DNA of 64,000 nucleotides from NCBI GenBank assembly GCA_963840075.1, contig CAWIXS010000013.1, forward strand, positions 26,660-90,659, written 5' to 3'. The notes beneath the pieces are model-generated. The model saw nothing but the letters and a program-made list of their open reading frames with translations. It made no database searches and was not told the DNA's origin. The first letter of the stretch is position 1. Every line of letters begins with the position of its first letter. Positions 32,452 through 43,645 of the stretch are shown here, in pieces. The position numbers were made by a program, and so were the translations under genes. The DNA comes from AWTP1-13 sp963840075 (GTDB lineage: Bacteria; Pseudomonadota; Alphaproteobacteria; Rhizobiales; Hyphomicrobiaceae).

Positions 32452-34839
32452 GTGAGCGAGATCATCGACCCTTCCTCCGTCGACCGGCCGAACTCCTACA
32501 TCGGCAAGTCGGTGCCGCGCCCCAACGCCCGCAAGCTGGTTGAGGGCCGCGGCCAGTTCGTCGACGACATCGTCCTGCCGCGCCTGGTGCACGTGGCCTT
32601 CGTGCGCAGCCCGCACGCCCACGCCAGGATCGCCGGCATCGATGCCGCCGCGGCTTTGCAGATACCGGGCGTCCTGCGCGTCTTCACCGGCCGGGACCTC
32701 GCCGCTCACTGCGATCCCTGGGTCGGCACCCTGGCCCACCTCAAGGGCATGAAAAGCGCGCCACAGCGGCCGATCCCGATCGATCGCGCCACCTGGGTCG
32801 GCGAAGCTGTCGCCGCGGTGGTGGCGGAGACGCGCGCGCTGGCCGAGGATGCCGCCGCCAACGTCGATATCGCCTACGAGCCGCTGCCGGCCGTGGTCGA
32901 CATGGAGACGGCGCTGGCCCCCGGCACGCCCCTCATCCATCCCGAGCTCGGCGACAACCTCTGCTTCCAGCGCCTCAACGAGAGCGGCAATGCAGACCAG
33001 GCCTTCGCCGCCGCCCACAAGATCGTCGAGGCCACCTTCCATACCGGCCGCCACACCGGCGCCACCCTCGAGCCGCGCTCGATCCTGGCCGACTACAACC
33101 GCGCCTCGGGCAAGCTCACCGTCTACCACTCGACCCAGGCCCCGCACATGATGCAGGGCGTGTTCGCCAAGCATCTGCGCCTCGCCGAAGGCGACGTGCG
33201 CGTGATCTGCTCCGATGTCGGCGGCAGCTACGGCATCAAGGTGCACGTCTATCCCGACGAGGTCGCCGTCGCCGCGATCGCCAGGGTCATGGGCCGCCCG
33301 GTGAAGTTCATCGCCGACCGGCTGGAGAGCTTCGCCTCCGACATCCATGCCCGCGACCACCGCGTCAAGGCGCGCATGGCCGTCGACGCCGAGGGCCGCA
33401 TCACCGCCTTCGACGTCGACGACCTCACGGGCATCGGCCCCTACTCGGTCTATCCGCGCACCAGCGCGGTGGAAGGCAACCAGGTGGTGAACCTGGTCGG
33501 CGGCCCCTACGACTTCCCCAACTACCGCGCCAGGACCACGGTGGTCCTGCAGAACAAGACGCCGACCTGCCAGTACCGCGCCGTCGGCCACCCCATCGCC
33601 GCCGCCGTCACCGAGGGCCTCGTCGACCTCGCCGCCGAGGCCCTGGGCCTCGACCCGGTCGAGCTGCGCCGCCGCAACCTGATGGCCGACGGCAGCTACC
33701 CGCGCACCTCCCCCGCCGGCATGCGGTTCGAGGGCCTCTCCCACGTCGCCTCGCTCGACAAGCTGGTCGCCATGATGGACTACACCGGCCTCAGGGCGGA
33801 GCAGGAACGCCTGCGCCGGCGCGGCCTCCACCGCGGCATCGGCTTCGCCAGCTTCATCGAGCTGACCAACCCCAGCCCCTTCATGTACGGCATCGGCGGG
33901 GCGCGCATCTCCGCGCAGGACGGCTGCACCGTGCGCATCGACCCCGACGGCTCGGTCCTCGCCGCCACCGGCGTCACCGAGCAGGGCCAGGGCACCGAGG
34001 CCGTCGTGCGCCAGATCGTGGCCGAGGGCGTGGGCGTCGCCATCGACCAGGTGCGCGTCGTCACCGGCGATACGCTGACCACGCCCTATGGCGGCGGCAC
34101 CTGGGGCTCGCGCGGCGCCGGCATCGGCGGCGAGGCCGCGCTGCAGTCCGCCATCGCCGTCAAGCAGGCGGCGCTGGTCGTGGCCGGCGCCATGCTGCAG
34201 GCGCAGCCCGAGACGCTGGACCTCGTGGCCGGCGAGATCGTAGAGCGCGCCACGGGCCAGTCGCGCATGCCGCTCGCCGAGCTCGCCCGCATCGTCTACT
34301 TCCGCGGCGACACTCTGCCGCCGGACCTCCCGCGCGAGCTGATGCAGACGCGCCACTTCATCACCAAGGAGTACCCGTTCGCCTTCACCAACGGCGCCCA
34401 GGCCTCCTACCTGGAGGTCGACGTCGACACCGGCATGGTGAAGCTCCTGAAGCACTGGTGCGTGGAGGACTGCGGCCGCGTCATCAACCCGATGCTGGTG
34501 GACGAGCAGGTGCGCGGCGGCATCGTGCAGGGCATCGGCGCTGCCCTCTACGAGGAGTGCCCCTACTCGCCCGAGGGGCAGCTGCTGATCGGCTCCATGG
34601 CCGACTACCTGGTGCCCATGGCCGCGGAGATGCCCGACATCGAGGTCGGCCACGTCGAGACGCCGACGGGCGAGTCCCTGCTCGGCGCCAAGGGCGCCGG
34701 CGAGGCCGGCACCGCCGGCGCTCCCGCCGCCGTCATGAACGCCATCAACGACGCGCTCCGCCCCTTCGGCGCCAAGGTGTTCGCTCAGCCCTTCACGCCC
34801 GAGCGCATCCTCGCCGCGCTGGGCAAGGTGCCGAGCTGA
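32452..34839 (+). CDS. Molybdenum hydroxylase large subunit, xanthine/CO dehydrogenase family, not form I CoxL
   Basis: 795 residues from GTG 32452. It binds the molybdopterin cytosine dinucleotide cofactor. Motifs include VGEAVAAVVAET, GGSYGIKVHVYPDEVAVAAIA, the GQGTEAVVRQIVAE block and the C-terminal GAKGAGEAGTAGAPAAV with the catalytic glutamate. The active-site loop reads CQYRAVGHPIAA, where form I CO dehydrogenase has AYxCSFR and form II has AYRGAGR. The substrate is therefore probably an aldehyde, heterocycle or other hydroxylatable compound, not established here. The cofactor-loading coxDEF genes are absent. Confidence 0.88.
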   Translation: MSEIIDPSSVDRPNSYIGKSVPRPNARKLVEGRGQFVDDIVLPRLVHVAFVRSPHAHARIAGIDAAAALQIPGVLRVFTGRDLAAHCDPWVGTLAHLKGMKSAPQRPIPIDRATWVGEAVAAVVAETRALAEDAAANVDIAYEPLPAVVDMETALAPGTPLIHPELGDNLCFQRLNESGNADQAFAAAHKIVEATFHTGRHTGATLEPRSILADYNRASGKLTVYHSTQAPHMMQGVFAKHLRLAEGDVRVICSDVGGSYGIKVHVYPDEVAVAAIARVMGRPVKFIADRLESFASDIHARDHRVKARMAVDAEGRITAFDVDDLTGIGPYSVYPRTSAVEGNQVVNLVGGPYDFPNYRARTTVVLQNKTPTCQYRAVGHPIAAAVTEGLVDLAAEALGLDPVELRRRNLMADGSYPRTSPAGMRFEGLSHVASLDKLVAMMDYTGLRAEQERLRRRGLHRGIGFASFIELTNPSPFMYGIGGARISAQDGCTVRIDPDGSVLAATGVTEQGQGTEAVVRQIVAEGVGVAIDQVRVVTGDTLTTPYGGGTWGSRGAGIGGEAALQSAIAVKQAALVVAGAMLQAQPETLDLVAGEIVERATGQSRMPLAELARIVYFRGDTLPPDLPRELMQTRHFITKEYPFAFTNGAQASYLEVDVDTGMVKLLKHWCVEDCGRVINPMLVDEQVRGGIVQGIGAALYEECPYSPEGQLLIGSMADYLVPMAAEMPDIEVGHVETPTGESLLGAKGAGEAGTAGAPAAVMNAINDALRPFGAKVFAQPFTPERILAALGKVPS

Positions 34840-34868
34840 ACCACCCGCACCCCGCAAGCACGGGTGGA

Positions 34869-36008
34869 TCACCTCCGCCACGTGAAGAGCGAGGACACCG
34901 CGTAGTTCCACACCGCCCCGACCAGCACGCCGCAGATGCCCGACACCCACCGGCCGTAGTCCTGCACGAACAGGAAGTTGGCGATGCCGACGTTGGCGAA
35001 CGCGCCGACTGCGCACACGGCATAGAAAGTGAGCAGCCCCAGCAGCAGACGGCCGGCGCCCTTGAGGCGCTTGTCCCTGTAGGTCAGCGTGTTGTTGAGG
35101 AAGAAGTTGCCGGCGATGGCAATGGCGGTCGCCGTGGCCTGGGCATAGAGAAAGCTCGTGCCCAGAGCCATCGCTGCGGCCAGCACGGCCATGTGCAGCA
35201 CCACGCCCAGCGAGCCGACCGCCGCGAACATCAGGAAGCGCACCGGCACCAAGCGCCCGATCAGCTTGTCGAGCAGCAGGGTCGCGTAGTCCAGGATCAC
35301 CAGGCTGTCGAGCTTGCTCTCCCCGTGCTGGCGCGTGGCGAACACGTAGGGCACCTCCTTGATGCGCGGCGCGCCGGGCGAGGAGGCGACGATGTCGAGC
35401 AGGATCTTGTAGCCCTCCTGGGACAGCCGGCGCACGGCAGCATCGAAGGTTGCGCGCTTCAGCATGAAGAAGCCGCTCATCGGGTCGGTCAGCTCGCGCC
35501 CCTTCAAGACCAGGCGCGACAGCCGGGTCGCCACCAGGCTGATCCGGTGGCGCCGCTTGTCCCAAGTCCCGACCCCGCCGTCGGCGGCATAGCGCGAGCC
35601 GACCACGATGTCGGCCTCGTCGCGGCGCAGCATCTCCAGCATCGCTGTGAGCTGCCGCTCGTCGTGCTGCAGGTCGGCGTCCATCACCGCGATGCAGGGC
35701 GCAAAGCTCGCCTGGATGCCCTCGACCACGGCGGAGGCGAGCCCGCGGCGGCCGAGCCGGCGCACGCTGCGCACCCTGCGGTCGCCGCGGCAGGCCTGCT
35801 CGAGGGCCGAGACGGTGCCGTCGGTCGAATCGTCGTCGACGAGCACCACCTCCCACCGGATGCCGTCGAGCGCCCGGTCCAGCTTCTCCAGCAGCGGCAC
35901 GATGTTGTCGCGCTCGTTGAAGGTGGGCACGACAACCACAAGCTCGGGCGTGCCCATCTCGGTCGTCGCCTGCGTTTCCGCGGCAACCCATTGTTGCATG
36001 GTGGTCAT
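34869..36008 (-). CDS. GT2 polyprenyl-phosphate glycosyltransferase fused to a GtrA-like membrane domain
   Basis: 379 residues. The N-terminal GT2 domain has VVVPTFNERDNIVPLLEKL, VVLVDDDSTDGT and CIAVMDADLQHDERQL (metal-binding DAD), like dolichol-phosphate mannose synthase. From residue about 255 there are four hydrophobic segments of the GtrA/DPMS2-like type (FLMFAAVGSLGVVLHMAVL, AIAIAGNFFLNNTLTYRDKR). It should make polyprenyl-phosphate sugar at the inner membrane for envelope glycosylation. It is convergent with the cox-like large subunit gene. Confidence 0.88.
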   Translation of the reverse strand: MTTMQQWVAAETQATTEMGTPELVVVVPTFNERDNIVPLLEKLDRALDGIRWEVVLVDDDSTDGTVSALEQACRGDRRVRSVRRLGRRGLASAVVEGIQASFAPCIAVMDADLQHDERQLTAMLEMLRRDEADIVVGSRYAADGGVGTWDKRRHRISLVATRLSRLVLKGRELTDPMSGFFMLKRATFDAAVRRLSQEGYKILLDIVASSPGAPRIKEVPYVFATRQHGESKLDSLVILDYATLLLDKLIGRLVPVRFLMFAAVGSLGVVLHMAVLAAAMALGTSFLYAQATATAIAIAGNFFLNNTLTYRDKRLKGAGRLLLGLLTFYAVCAVGAFANVGIANFLFVQDYGRWVSGICGVLVGAVWNYAVSSLFTWRR

Positions 36009-36147
36009 TCGGCCCCCGGCGGCAGTCCCGAATGAGGCAGTCTTCGTCCCCGGGCGGTTTTTTGTCCAGGAGCTTGGCCTGTTGGCTGCGGCGATGGCGT
36101 GGAAAAGCGGCAGGATGGCAACAGAGGCTTGTTATGGCTTATTTTCC

Positions 36148-36176
36148 TTGACTCGTTCCTGTTATGTTCTTATCTT
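36148..36176 (+). promoter_or_regulatory. Promoter of the imuA-imuB(-dnaE2) cassette
   Basis: There is a -35 box TTGACT (36148-36153), a 17-base spacer and a -10 box TATCTT (36171-36176), 44 bases before the imuA start. The LexA operator sits exactly inside the spacer, the classic geometry for SOS repression. Confidence 0.75.
36155..36169 (+). promoter_or_regulatory. LexA (SOS) operator, GTTC-N7-GTTC
   Basis: GTTC at 36155-36158 and GTTC at 36166-36169 are separated by seven bases (CTGTTAT). This is the direct-repeat LexA box known for alphaproteobacteria. It lies between the -35 and -10 boxes in front of imuA, so the cassette should be induced by DNA damage. Confidence 0.85.
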
Positions 36177-36219
36177 GGGCTTTCTCGCAACCACCTTCTC
36201 GTTGGGCCTCCGGATACGC

Positions 36220-37104
36220 ATGCGTTGCATCACCGACATTGCGAAAGGTGTCAGACCCTCTGGGTCTGACACCGTTTCTGCAACCGGCGTTGGAGCCCAT
36301 GGTGTCGACACCGCGCTCAACCAGCGCCTGGCGGCCCTCAGGAAGGCCGTGGAGAGGCTGCAGGCCGCCCCAGTCATCGGCAAGGCCGAAGGCGATCCGG
36401 CGCGTGCAGGGCCTCGCCAGGGCCGCAGCGGGCCCGATTGGGGGCTGCCGGCCCCTCTCGCTTTGGGGGCCCTCAATGAGGTGGTAGCCGCCCATGCCGA
36501 CCGGCCGGCGGCCTTTAGCTTCCTGTTCACCCTGACGGCCCTGGGCCTGGAGGCACGGGCGGGCCCCGCCGTCCTCGTCGCCACCCGGCGCGCGCTCGCC
36601 GAGCACGGCGCCCCCTGCGGTCACGGCCTCGCCCAGCTGGGCCTCGATGTCGGCCGGCTGATCCTGGTCGAGACCGGGTCCGACAAGGACGCGCTGTGGG
36701 CGCTGGAGGAGACGCTGCGCTCCGGTGCCGCGGCAACCGTGGCCGCCGCCATCGCCGGCGGTCTCGACCTCACGGCGAGCCGCCGGCTCAACCTGGCGGC
36801 CGCCCCGCGGCGCACGCCGCTCGTCGTCCTGAGCGGGGCCCAAGCCGCAAGAGTGGCCGCCGCAATGGCCGCGGGAGCGAACGCGGCCGCCACCCGCTGG
36901 CGCATCGCCGCGGCGCCGGCCGCCCGCGACCGCTTCGGCGCGTTCGACCATTGGCGCTGGCGGGTGGCCCTGGAGCGCTGCCGCAACGGCCGTCCGGGAG
37001 ACTGGCTGATCGAGTGGAACCATGTCGCGCATCGTTTCCGTGTGGTTGAGAGGCTGGCCGATTGCCCGCCTGCTCAGAGCGCAGGCCGCCGCCGCGCCGG
37101 CTGA
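36220..37104 (+). CDS. imuA: ImuA, RecA-like translesion accessory protein with repeat-encoded N-terminus
   Basis: 294 residues from ATG 36220. The recognisable ImuA sequence begins at LNQRLAALRKAVERLQ, then PLALGALNEVVAAHADRPAA, GLDVGRLILVETGSDKDALW and the end DWLIEWNHVAHRFRVVERLAD. It is a RecA-fold protein without the usual ATP-binding loop and works with ImuB and DnaE2 in error-prone synthesis. The first 30 or so residues contain VRPSGSDTV, encoded by a GTCAGACCC palindrome; no other in-frame ATG, GTG or TTG is available between the repeat and the ImuA domain. The end overlaps imuB by 83 bases. Confidence 0.82.
   Translation: MRCITDIAKGVRPSGSDTVSATGVGAHGVDTALNQRLAALRKAVERLQAAPVIGKAEGDPARAGPRQGRSGPDWGLPAPLALGALNEVVAAHADRPAAFSFLFTLTALGLEARAGPAVLVATRRALAEHGAPCGHGLAQLGLDVGRLILVETGSDKDALWALEETLRSGAAATVAAAIAGGLDLTASRRLNLAAAPRRTPLVVLSGAQAARVAAAMAAGANAAATRWRIAAAPAARDRFGAFDHWRWRVALERCRNGRPGDWLIEWNHVAHRFRVVERLADCPPAQSAGRRRAG
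36247..36312. repeat. GTCAGACCC palindrome plus degenerate partner at the start of imuA
   Basis: A perfect-arm palindrome lies at 36247-36273 (arms GGTGTCAGACCC and GGGTCTGACACC). After a 27-base spacer comes a shortened copy GGTGTCGACACC (36301-36312). It resembles the paired elements at 3068 and 4025, with the second palindrome collapsed. It lies within the imuA reading frame. Confidence 0.85.
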
Positions 37105-38641
37105 GCCAGCCGACCCGGTCATGCCGAAGGCATGCCCCCAACTAGACCCGCTCCGCCCCCTCGCCCTCGTCGCCCCCGGCCCAGGGGGCCCACGCATCGC
37201 CACGCTCAACCGCGCCGCCAGGCACGGCGGCCTCAGCGTGGGCGACCTCGTCTCCAACGCCCGCTCCAAGGTGCTCGACCTGCAGACGCGCGAAGCCGAC
37301 CCGGCCGCCGATGCCGAGGCCCTGCGCCGGCTCGCCCTGTGGGCCTTGCGCTATTCCCCCATCGTGGCCCCGTGGGACGAGGCGAACGGCGCCGACGGCC
37401 TCTTCATCGACATCGCCGGCGCGGCCCACCTTTGCGGCGGCGAGACGGCGCTCATCGCCGATCTCGACCGCCGCCTCACCGCCTTCGGCCTCGCCCCGCG
37501 CATCGCCGTCGCCGACACCGCCGGCACCGCCTGGGCCATGGCTCATCATGGCAGCGATGGTGGTAGCCATGACAGCGCTGCCGGCGCCGGCCGCGCCATC
37601 GTCCCTTCGGGCGGAGAAGCGCGGGCCCTGGCTCCCCTCCCGCTCGCGGCGCTGCGGCTGCCGGAGAGCACACTGTCGCTGCTCGGCCGCCTGGGCTTCC
37701 GCCGCATCGGCGCGCTCCTCGATGCGCCGCGCGCGCCGCTCGCCGCCCGCTTCGAGGCCCTCCTCCTGCGCCTCGACCAGGCGCTGGGGCGCGCGCCCGA
37801 GCCCCTCACCCCCGTGGTGCCGCTGCCCGTCTACGTCGCGCAGGCCACCTTCGCCGAGCCGATCGTCAGCCAGGAGCATATCCTGGCGGCGGCCACGCGC
37901 CTCCTGCAGAGGCTCGTCGGGGACCTCGCGCACGCCGCCGCCGGAGCGCGCAGCCTCCGCCTCATGCTGTTCCACCTGGACGGCCGCGTGCAGCCGGTCG
38001 AGATCGGCCTCGCCGCCCCCAGCCGCGATGCGCGGCACATCGCGCGTCTCCTCGCCCTGCGCCTGGAGCGCATGGCCGACTCCCTCGATGCCGAGCTCGG
38101 CTTCGAGGCCGCCGTCCTCCACGTGCTCGTCGCCGAGCCGCTGGCGGATCATCAGGCTCGCCTGAGCATGGACGAGGCGGCCGTGCCATCCGAGGCCCTG
38201 GCCCAGCTCGTCGACCGCCTGCAGCAACGCCTGGGCCCCCGCGCCGTGCATCAGCTCCACCCGCACCAGAGCCACATCCCCGAGCGCGCCATCCGCACGC
38301 GCCCTTCCAGTCGGCGTATGTTGCGATGGACTGCCGATGATCCGTCGGCCCAACGCCCCCTCCTCCTGCTGCCCCGCCCCGAGCCGGCCGAGGTCATGGC
38401 CCTGATCCCGGAAGGGCCGCCGCGCCAGTTCCGCTGGCGCGGCGTGCGCCACCAGGTCGCCCATGCCGAGGGCCCCGAGCGCATCGCGCCGGAATGGTGG
38501 CGCCGCATCCGCGATGATGTGGAGCGCGACTACTACGTGGTCGAGGACGTGGAAGGCCGCCGCTTCTGGCTCTACCGCGCCGGCCGCTACGGCAGCGCCG
38601 AGGCCCCCCCGCAATGGTTCATCCACGGGGTATTCGGATGA
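37022..38641 (+). CDS. imuB: ImuB, inactive Y-family polymerase-like protein
   Basis: 539 residues from ATG 37022 (MSRIVSVWLRGWPIARLLRA). It has the Y-family organisation but lacks the catalytic acidic residues of active polymerases. Blocks such as WALRYSPIVAPWDEANGADG, GAAHLCGGETALIADLDRRL and LLGRLGFRRIGALLDAPRAP are typical of ImuB. It recruits DnaE2 to the sliding clamp during lesion bypass. Translation overlaps imuA. The C-terminus (FRWRGVRHQVAHAEGPER and RDYYVVEDVEGRRFWLYRAG) matches the family. Repeats and a hicB gene separate it from dnaE2. Confidence 0.93.
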   Translation: MSRIVSVWLRGWPIARLLRAQAAAAPAEPADPVMPKACPQLDPLRPLALVAPGPGGPRIATLNRAARHGGLSVGDLVSNARSKVLDLQTREADPAADAEALRRLALWALRYSPIVAPWDEANGADGLFIDIAGAAHLCGGETALIADLDRRLTAFGLAPRIAVADTAGTAWAMAHHGSDGGSHDSAAGAGRAIVPSGGEARALAPLPLAALRLPESTLSLLGRLGFRRIGALLDAPRAPLAARFEALLLRLDQALGRAPEPLTPVVPLPVYVAQATFAEPIVSQEHILAAATRLLQRLVGDLAHAAAGARSLRLMLFHLDGRVQPVEIGLAAPSRDARHIARLLALRLERMADSLDAELGFEAAVLHVLVAEPLADHQARLSMDEAAVPSEALAQLVDRLQQRLGPRAVHQLHPHQSHIPERAIRTRPSSRRMLRWTADDPSAQRPLLLLPRPEPAEVMALIPEGPPRQFRWRGVRHQVAHAEGPERIAPEWWRRIRDDVERDYYVVEDVEGRRFWLYRAGRYGSAEAPPQWFIHGVFG

Positions 38642-38644
38642 GGA

Positions 38645-38815
38645 CTCCCTCTCCCCGCGCGCGGGCTCCCTCTCCCCGCGCAACGCCAACCTCGCCACGC
38701 GCTCCATCAGCGCGGGGAGAGGGCCGGGGTGAGGGGCAGCGGCACACTCCGACGTCGGCGATTGTCACTGCCCCTCACCCTAACCCTCTCCCCGCAAGCG
38801 GGGAGAGGGAATCCC
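38645..38815. repeat. Long CTCTCCCCGC palindromic repeat downstream of imuB
   Basis: Nested inverted repeats are built from CTCTCCCCGC and GCGGGGAGAG, with CCGGGGTGAGGGGCAG and its complement CTGCCCCTCACCC inside. It closely resembles the segment inserted in dnaE2 (41869-42062), sharing CGCAACGCCAACCTCGCCAC and GGCACACTCCGACGTCG. It fills the gap between imuB and the convergent hicB gene. Confidence 0.85.
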
Positions 38816-38820
38816 CACAA

Positions 38821-39225
38821 CTACCCCGCAATCTTCTCGCGTGCCGCCTGAGCCAGAAACGCAGAGCGCGTGAGCCCTCTGGCGGCAGCCGCCGAGTCGA
38901 TCTGATCGACCAGCGCCTTGTCGATCGAGATGTTGATCCGTACCGTCCGACCGGCATCCGCAAGCAAGGGGACGGCGAACAGCACGGCACCTCCCTCCAC
39001 AGCGACGATGACATCCTCATCGGCCCGCACCTCGTCGATGGAGCGCGCCGGTGGCACGCGCCGCCCCGCACTCTCCGTGGCCTCCGCGTGCTGACGCAGC
39101 GCCGCGGCAGCATTGGCGACTGCCTCGTCCAGCGTGTCACCGGCCGAGAAGCAGCCCTCGACATCCGGAAACCAGACGCCGAACGCGCTGTCCGGCTCCT
39201 TCTCGATGACGGCGACATAGTTCAT
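38821..39225 (-). CDS. HicB family antitoxin-like protein, orphan
   Basis: 134 residues from ATG 39225 (MNYVAVIEKEPDSAFGVWFP). The HicB partial RNase H fold is seen in GVWFPDVEGCFSAGDTLDEA. The C-terminal ribbon-helix-helix-like DNA-binding part is RTVRINISIDKALVDQID, continuing through AARGLTRSAFLAQAAREKI. HicB normally neutralises the HicA mRNA interferase, but no HicA gene is found on either side; both flanks are repeats. It sits on the opposite strand between imuB and dnaE2. Confidence 0.82.
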   Translation of the reverse strand: MNYVAVIEKEPDSAFGVWFPDVEGCFSAGDTLDEAVANAAAALRQHAEATESAGRRVPPARSIDEVRADEDVIVAVEGGAVLFAVPLLADAGRTVRINISIDKALVDQIDSAAAARGLTRSAFLAQAAREKIAG

Positions 39226-39285
39226 TGGGAGACAATAGAACGCGGGGTGCACCATGTCTCTTGTAGACTGAGGGCTCGCCACAAC

Positions 39286-39487
39286 GTCCCCTCCCCCGTC
39301 GCGCCGGAGGCGCGCACTCAAAACGTGGGGGAGGGACAGGGTGGGGGGGATTGCAGAACATCGAAGGTCGGGAGTCCCCCCACCCCTGACCCCTCCCCGC
39401 ACCTGCGCCGAAGGCGCACAAGCGAGCTTCGCTCGCTTTGGCCCCTGCGGGGCCAGAGGGGAGGGGAATCCGGTCGGCGCTTGTGGA
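39286..39487. repeat. Cluster of C/G-rich palindromic repeats upstream of dnaE2
   Basis: The first element at 39286-39344 has arms CCCCTCCCCC and GGGGGAGGGA around GCGCCGGAGGCGCGC. The second at 39377-39487 has CCCCCCACCCC, GACCCCTCCCCGC, an internal hairpin AAGCGAGCTTCGCTCGCTT and the closing GGGGAGGGG with CCGGTCGGCGCTTGTGGAGG. The second is the long form of the element at 638-700 and 6293-6352. It ends eight bases before the dnaE2 start and covers where a promoter would be expected. Confidence 0.75.
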
Positions 39488-39494
39488 GGGCGCC

Positions 39495-42906
<3,412 letters not shown>

Positions 42907-42988
42907 GGCACACGCTTTCGGTCATCCCGCTGTTCATACCCACCTTGACATAAATACCCAGAATGATATCAACGGGAGGAACGTGCTG

Positions 42989-43310
42989 ATGACATGGGCG
43001 ATTGTGGTACACCCCGCAGCGGAAAAAGAGCTCGATGAGCAGCCGGCCGAAATACACGGAAAGTTCGATCAAATCGTATCTCTCGTAGAGACGTTCGATC
43101 TGGCTGCGAATACCTGCGAAGTATGCTCGACATCTTCAGGACGAGCTGTGGGAATTCCGGCTCATTGGCAAGGATAGCATCGCGCGCGCACTATATGTCA
43201 CCAGGCATGGTCAGCGCATCCTCGTCGTAAGGGTCTTCACCAAGAAGACGCAAAAGACACCACGCAGGGAAATCAAGATCGCCTTGAAGCGAGCAAGGGA
43301 CATTCAATGA
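42989..43310 (+). pseudogene. RelE/HigB-like toxin gene with a frame break
   Basis: It starts at ATG 42989 behind GGGAGGA as MTWAIVVHPAAEKELDEQPA. The frame changes near 43100. The other part, AKYARHLQDELWEFRLIGKD and RILVVRVFTKKTQKTPRREI, is the C-terminal half of a Gp49/HigB-like mRNA-cleaving toxin. One base restores a full protein of about 106 residues. Its end overlaps the antitoxin start as ATGA, the usual toxin-first order of higBA. I cannot tell whether it is a true pseudogene or a sequence error. Confidence 0.7.
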
Positions 43311-43626
43311 GCAAGACGACAGAGAAGCGCTCCCGCAAGGTGCGCACAATCCCCTACGAGAAGATTCTGCGCCAAGTGGCGTCAAGGACCCCGCATTCAT
43401 CAAGGCGCGAGCCGAGCTCGACGACGAGTTCGCGCTCGTCGCAGAGCTGATCCGAGCCCGCATGAAGGCCGGCCTGACCCAGGCCGAGGTCGCCGAGCGC
43501 ATGCAAAGCACTCAGCCCGCCGTCGCCAGGCTCGAAGGCGCCGGCCGCATCCCGTCAACGCGTACCTTGCAGCGTTACGCCAGAGCGACCGGGCACCAGC
43601 TGCGCATCAGGCTCGTACCCGCCTGA
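43307..43626 (+). pseudogene. HigA-like XRE antitoxin gene with a frame break
   Basis: It starts at ATG 43307 (MSKTTEKRSRKVRTIPYEKI). An indel near 43378 separates this from the HTH part: DPAFIKARAELDDEFALVAE, then GLTQAEVAERMQSTQPAVAR and GRIPSTRTLQRYARATGHQL. The HTH XRE domain is the usual HigA antitoxin and autorepressor. Corrected length is about 105 residues. Both genes of the pair carry an indel within 300 bases, which could mean real decay. Confidence 0.7.
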
Positions 43627-43645
43627 CCTGCCGCGGAGGTGAAGG

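Noticed and set aside
32452..34839. Aerobic carbon monoxide dehydrogenase
   Set aside because: The active-site loop lacks AYxCSFR and AYRGAGR, so CO oxidation is not supported.
32359..35991. Very long open frame (over 1,200 codons) on the minus strand, and similar ones at 123-1469 (+), 7224-9140 (-), 39318-41582 (-), 52859-54973 (-)
   Set aside because: These lie opposite or across well-recognised genes, are rich in Arg, Ala, Gly and His, show no protein family features and are expected in high-G+C DNA.
38821..39225. HicAB toxin-antitoxin system
   Set aside because: Only the HicB-like gene is present; both flanks are repeats with no HicA-like frame.
39238..39252. Possible LexA box (GAAC-N7-GCAC) upstream of dnaE2
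   Set aside because: The second half-site has a mismatch, there are no good promoter boxes around it, and one such near-match is expected by chance.
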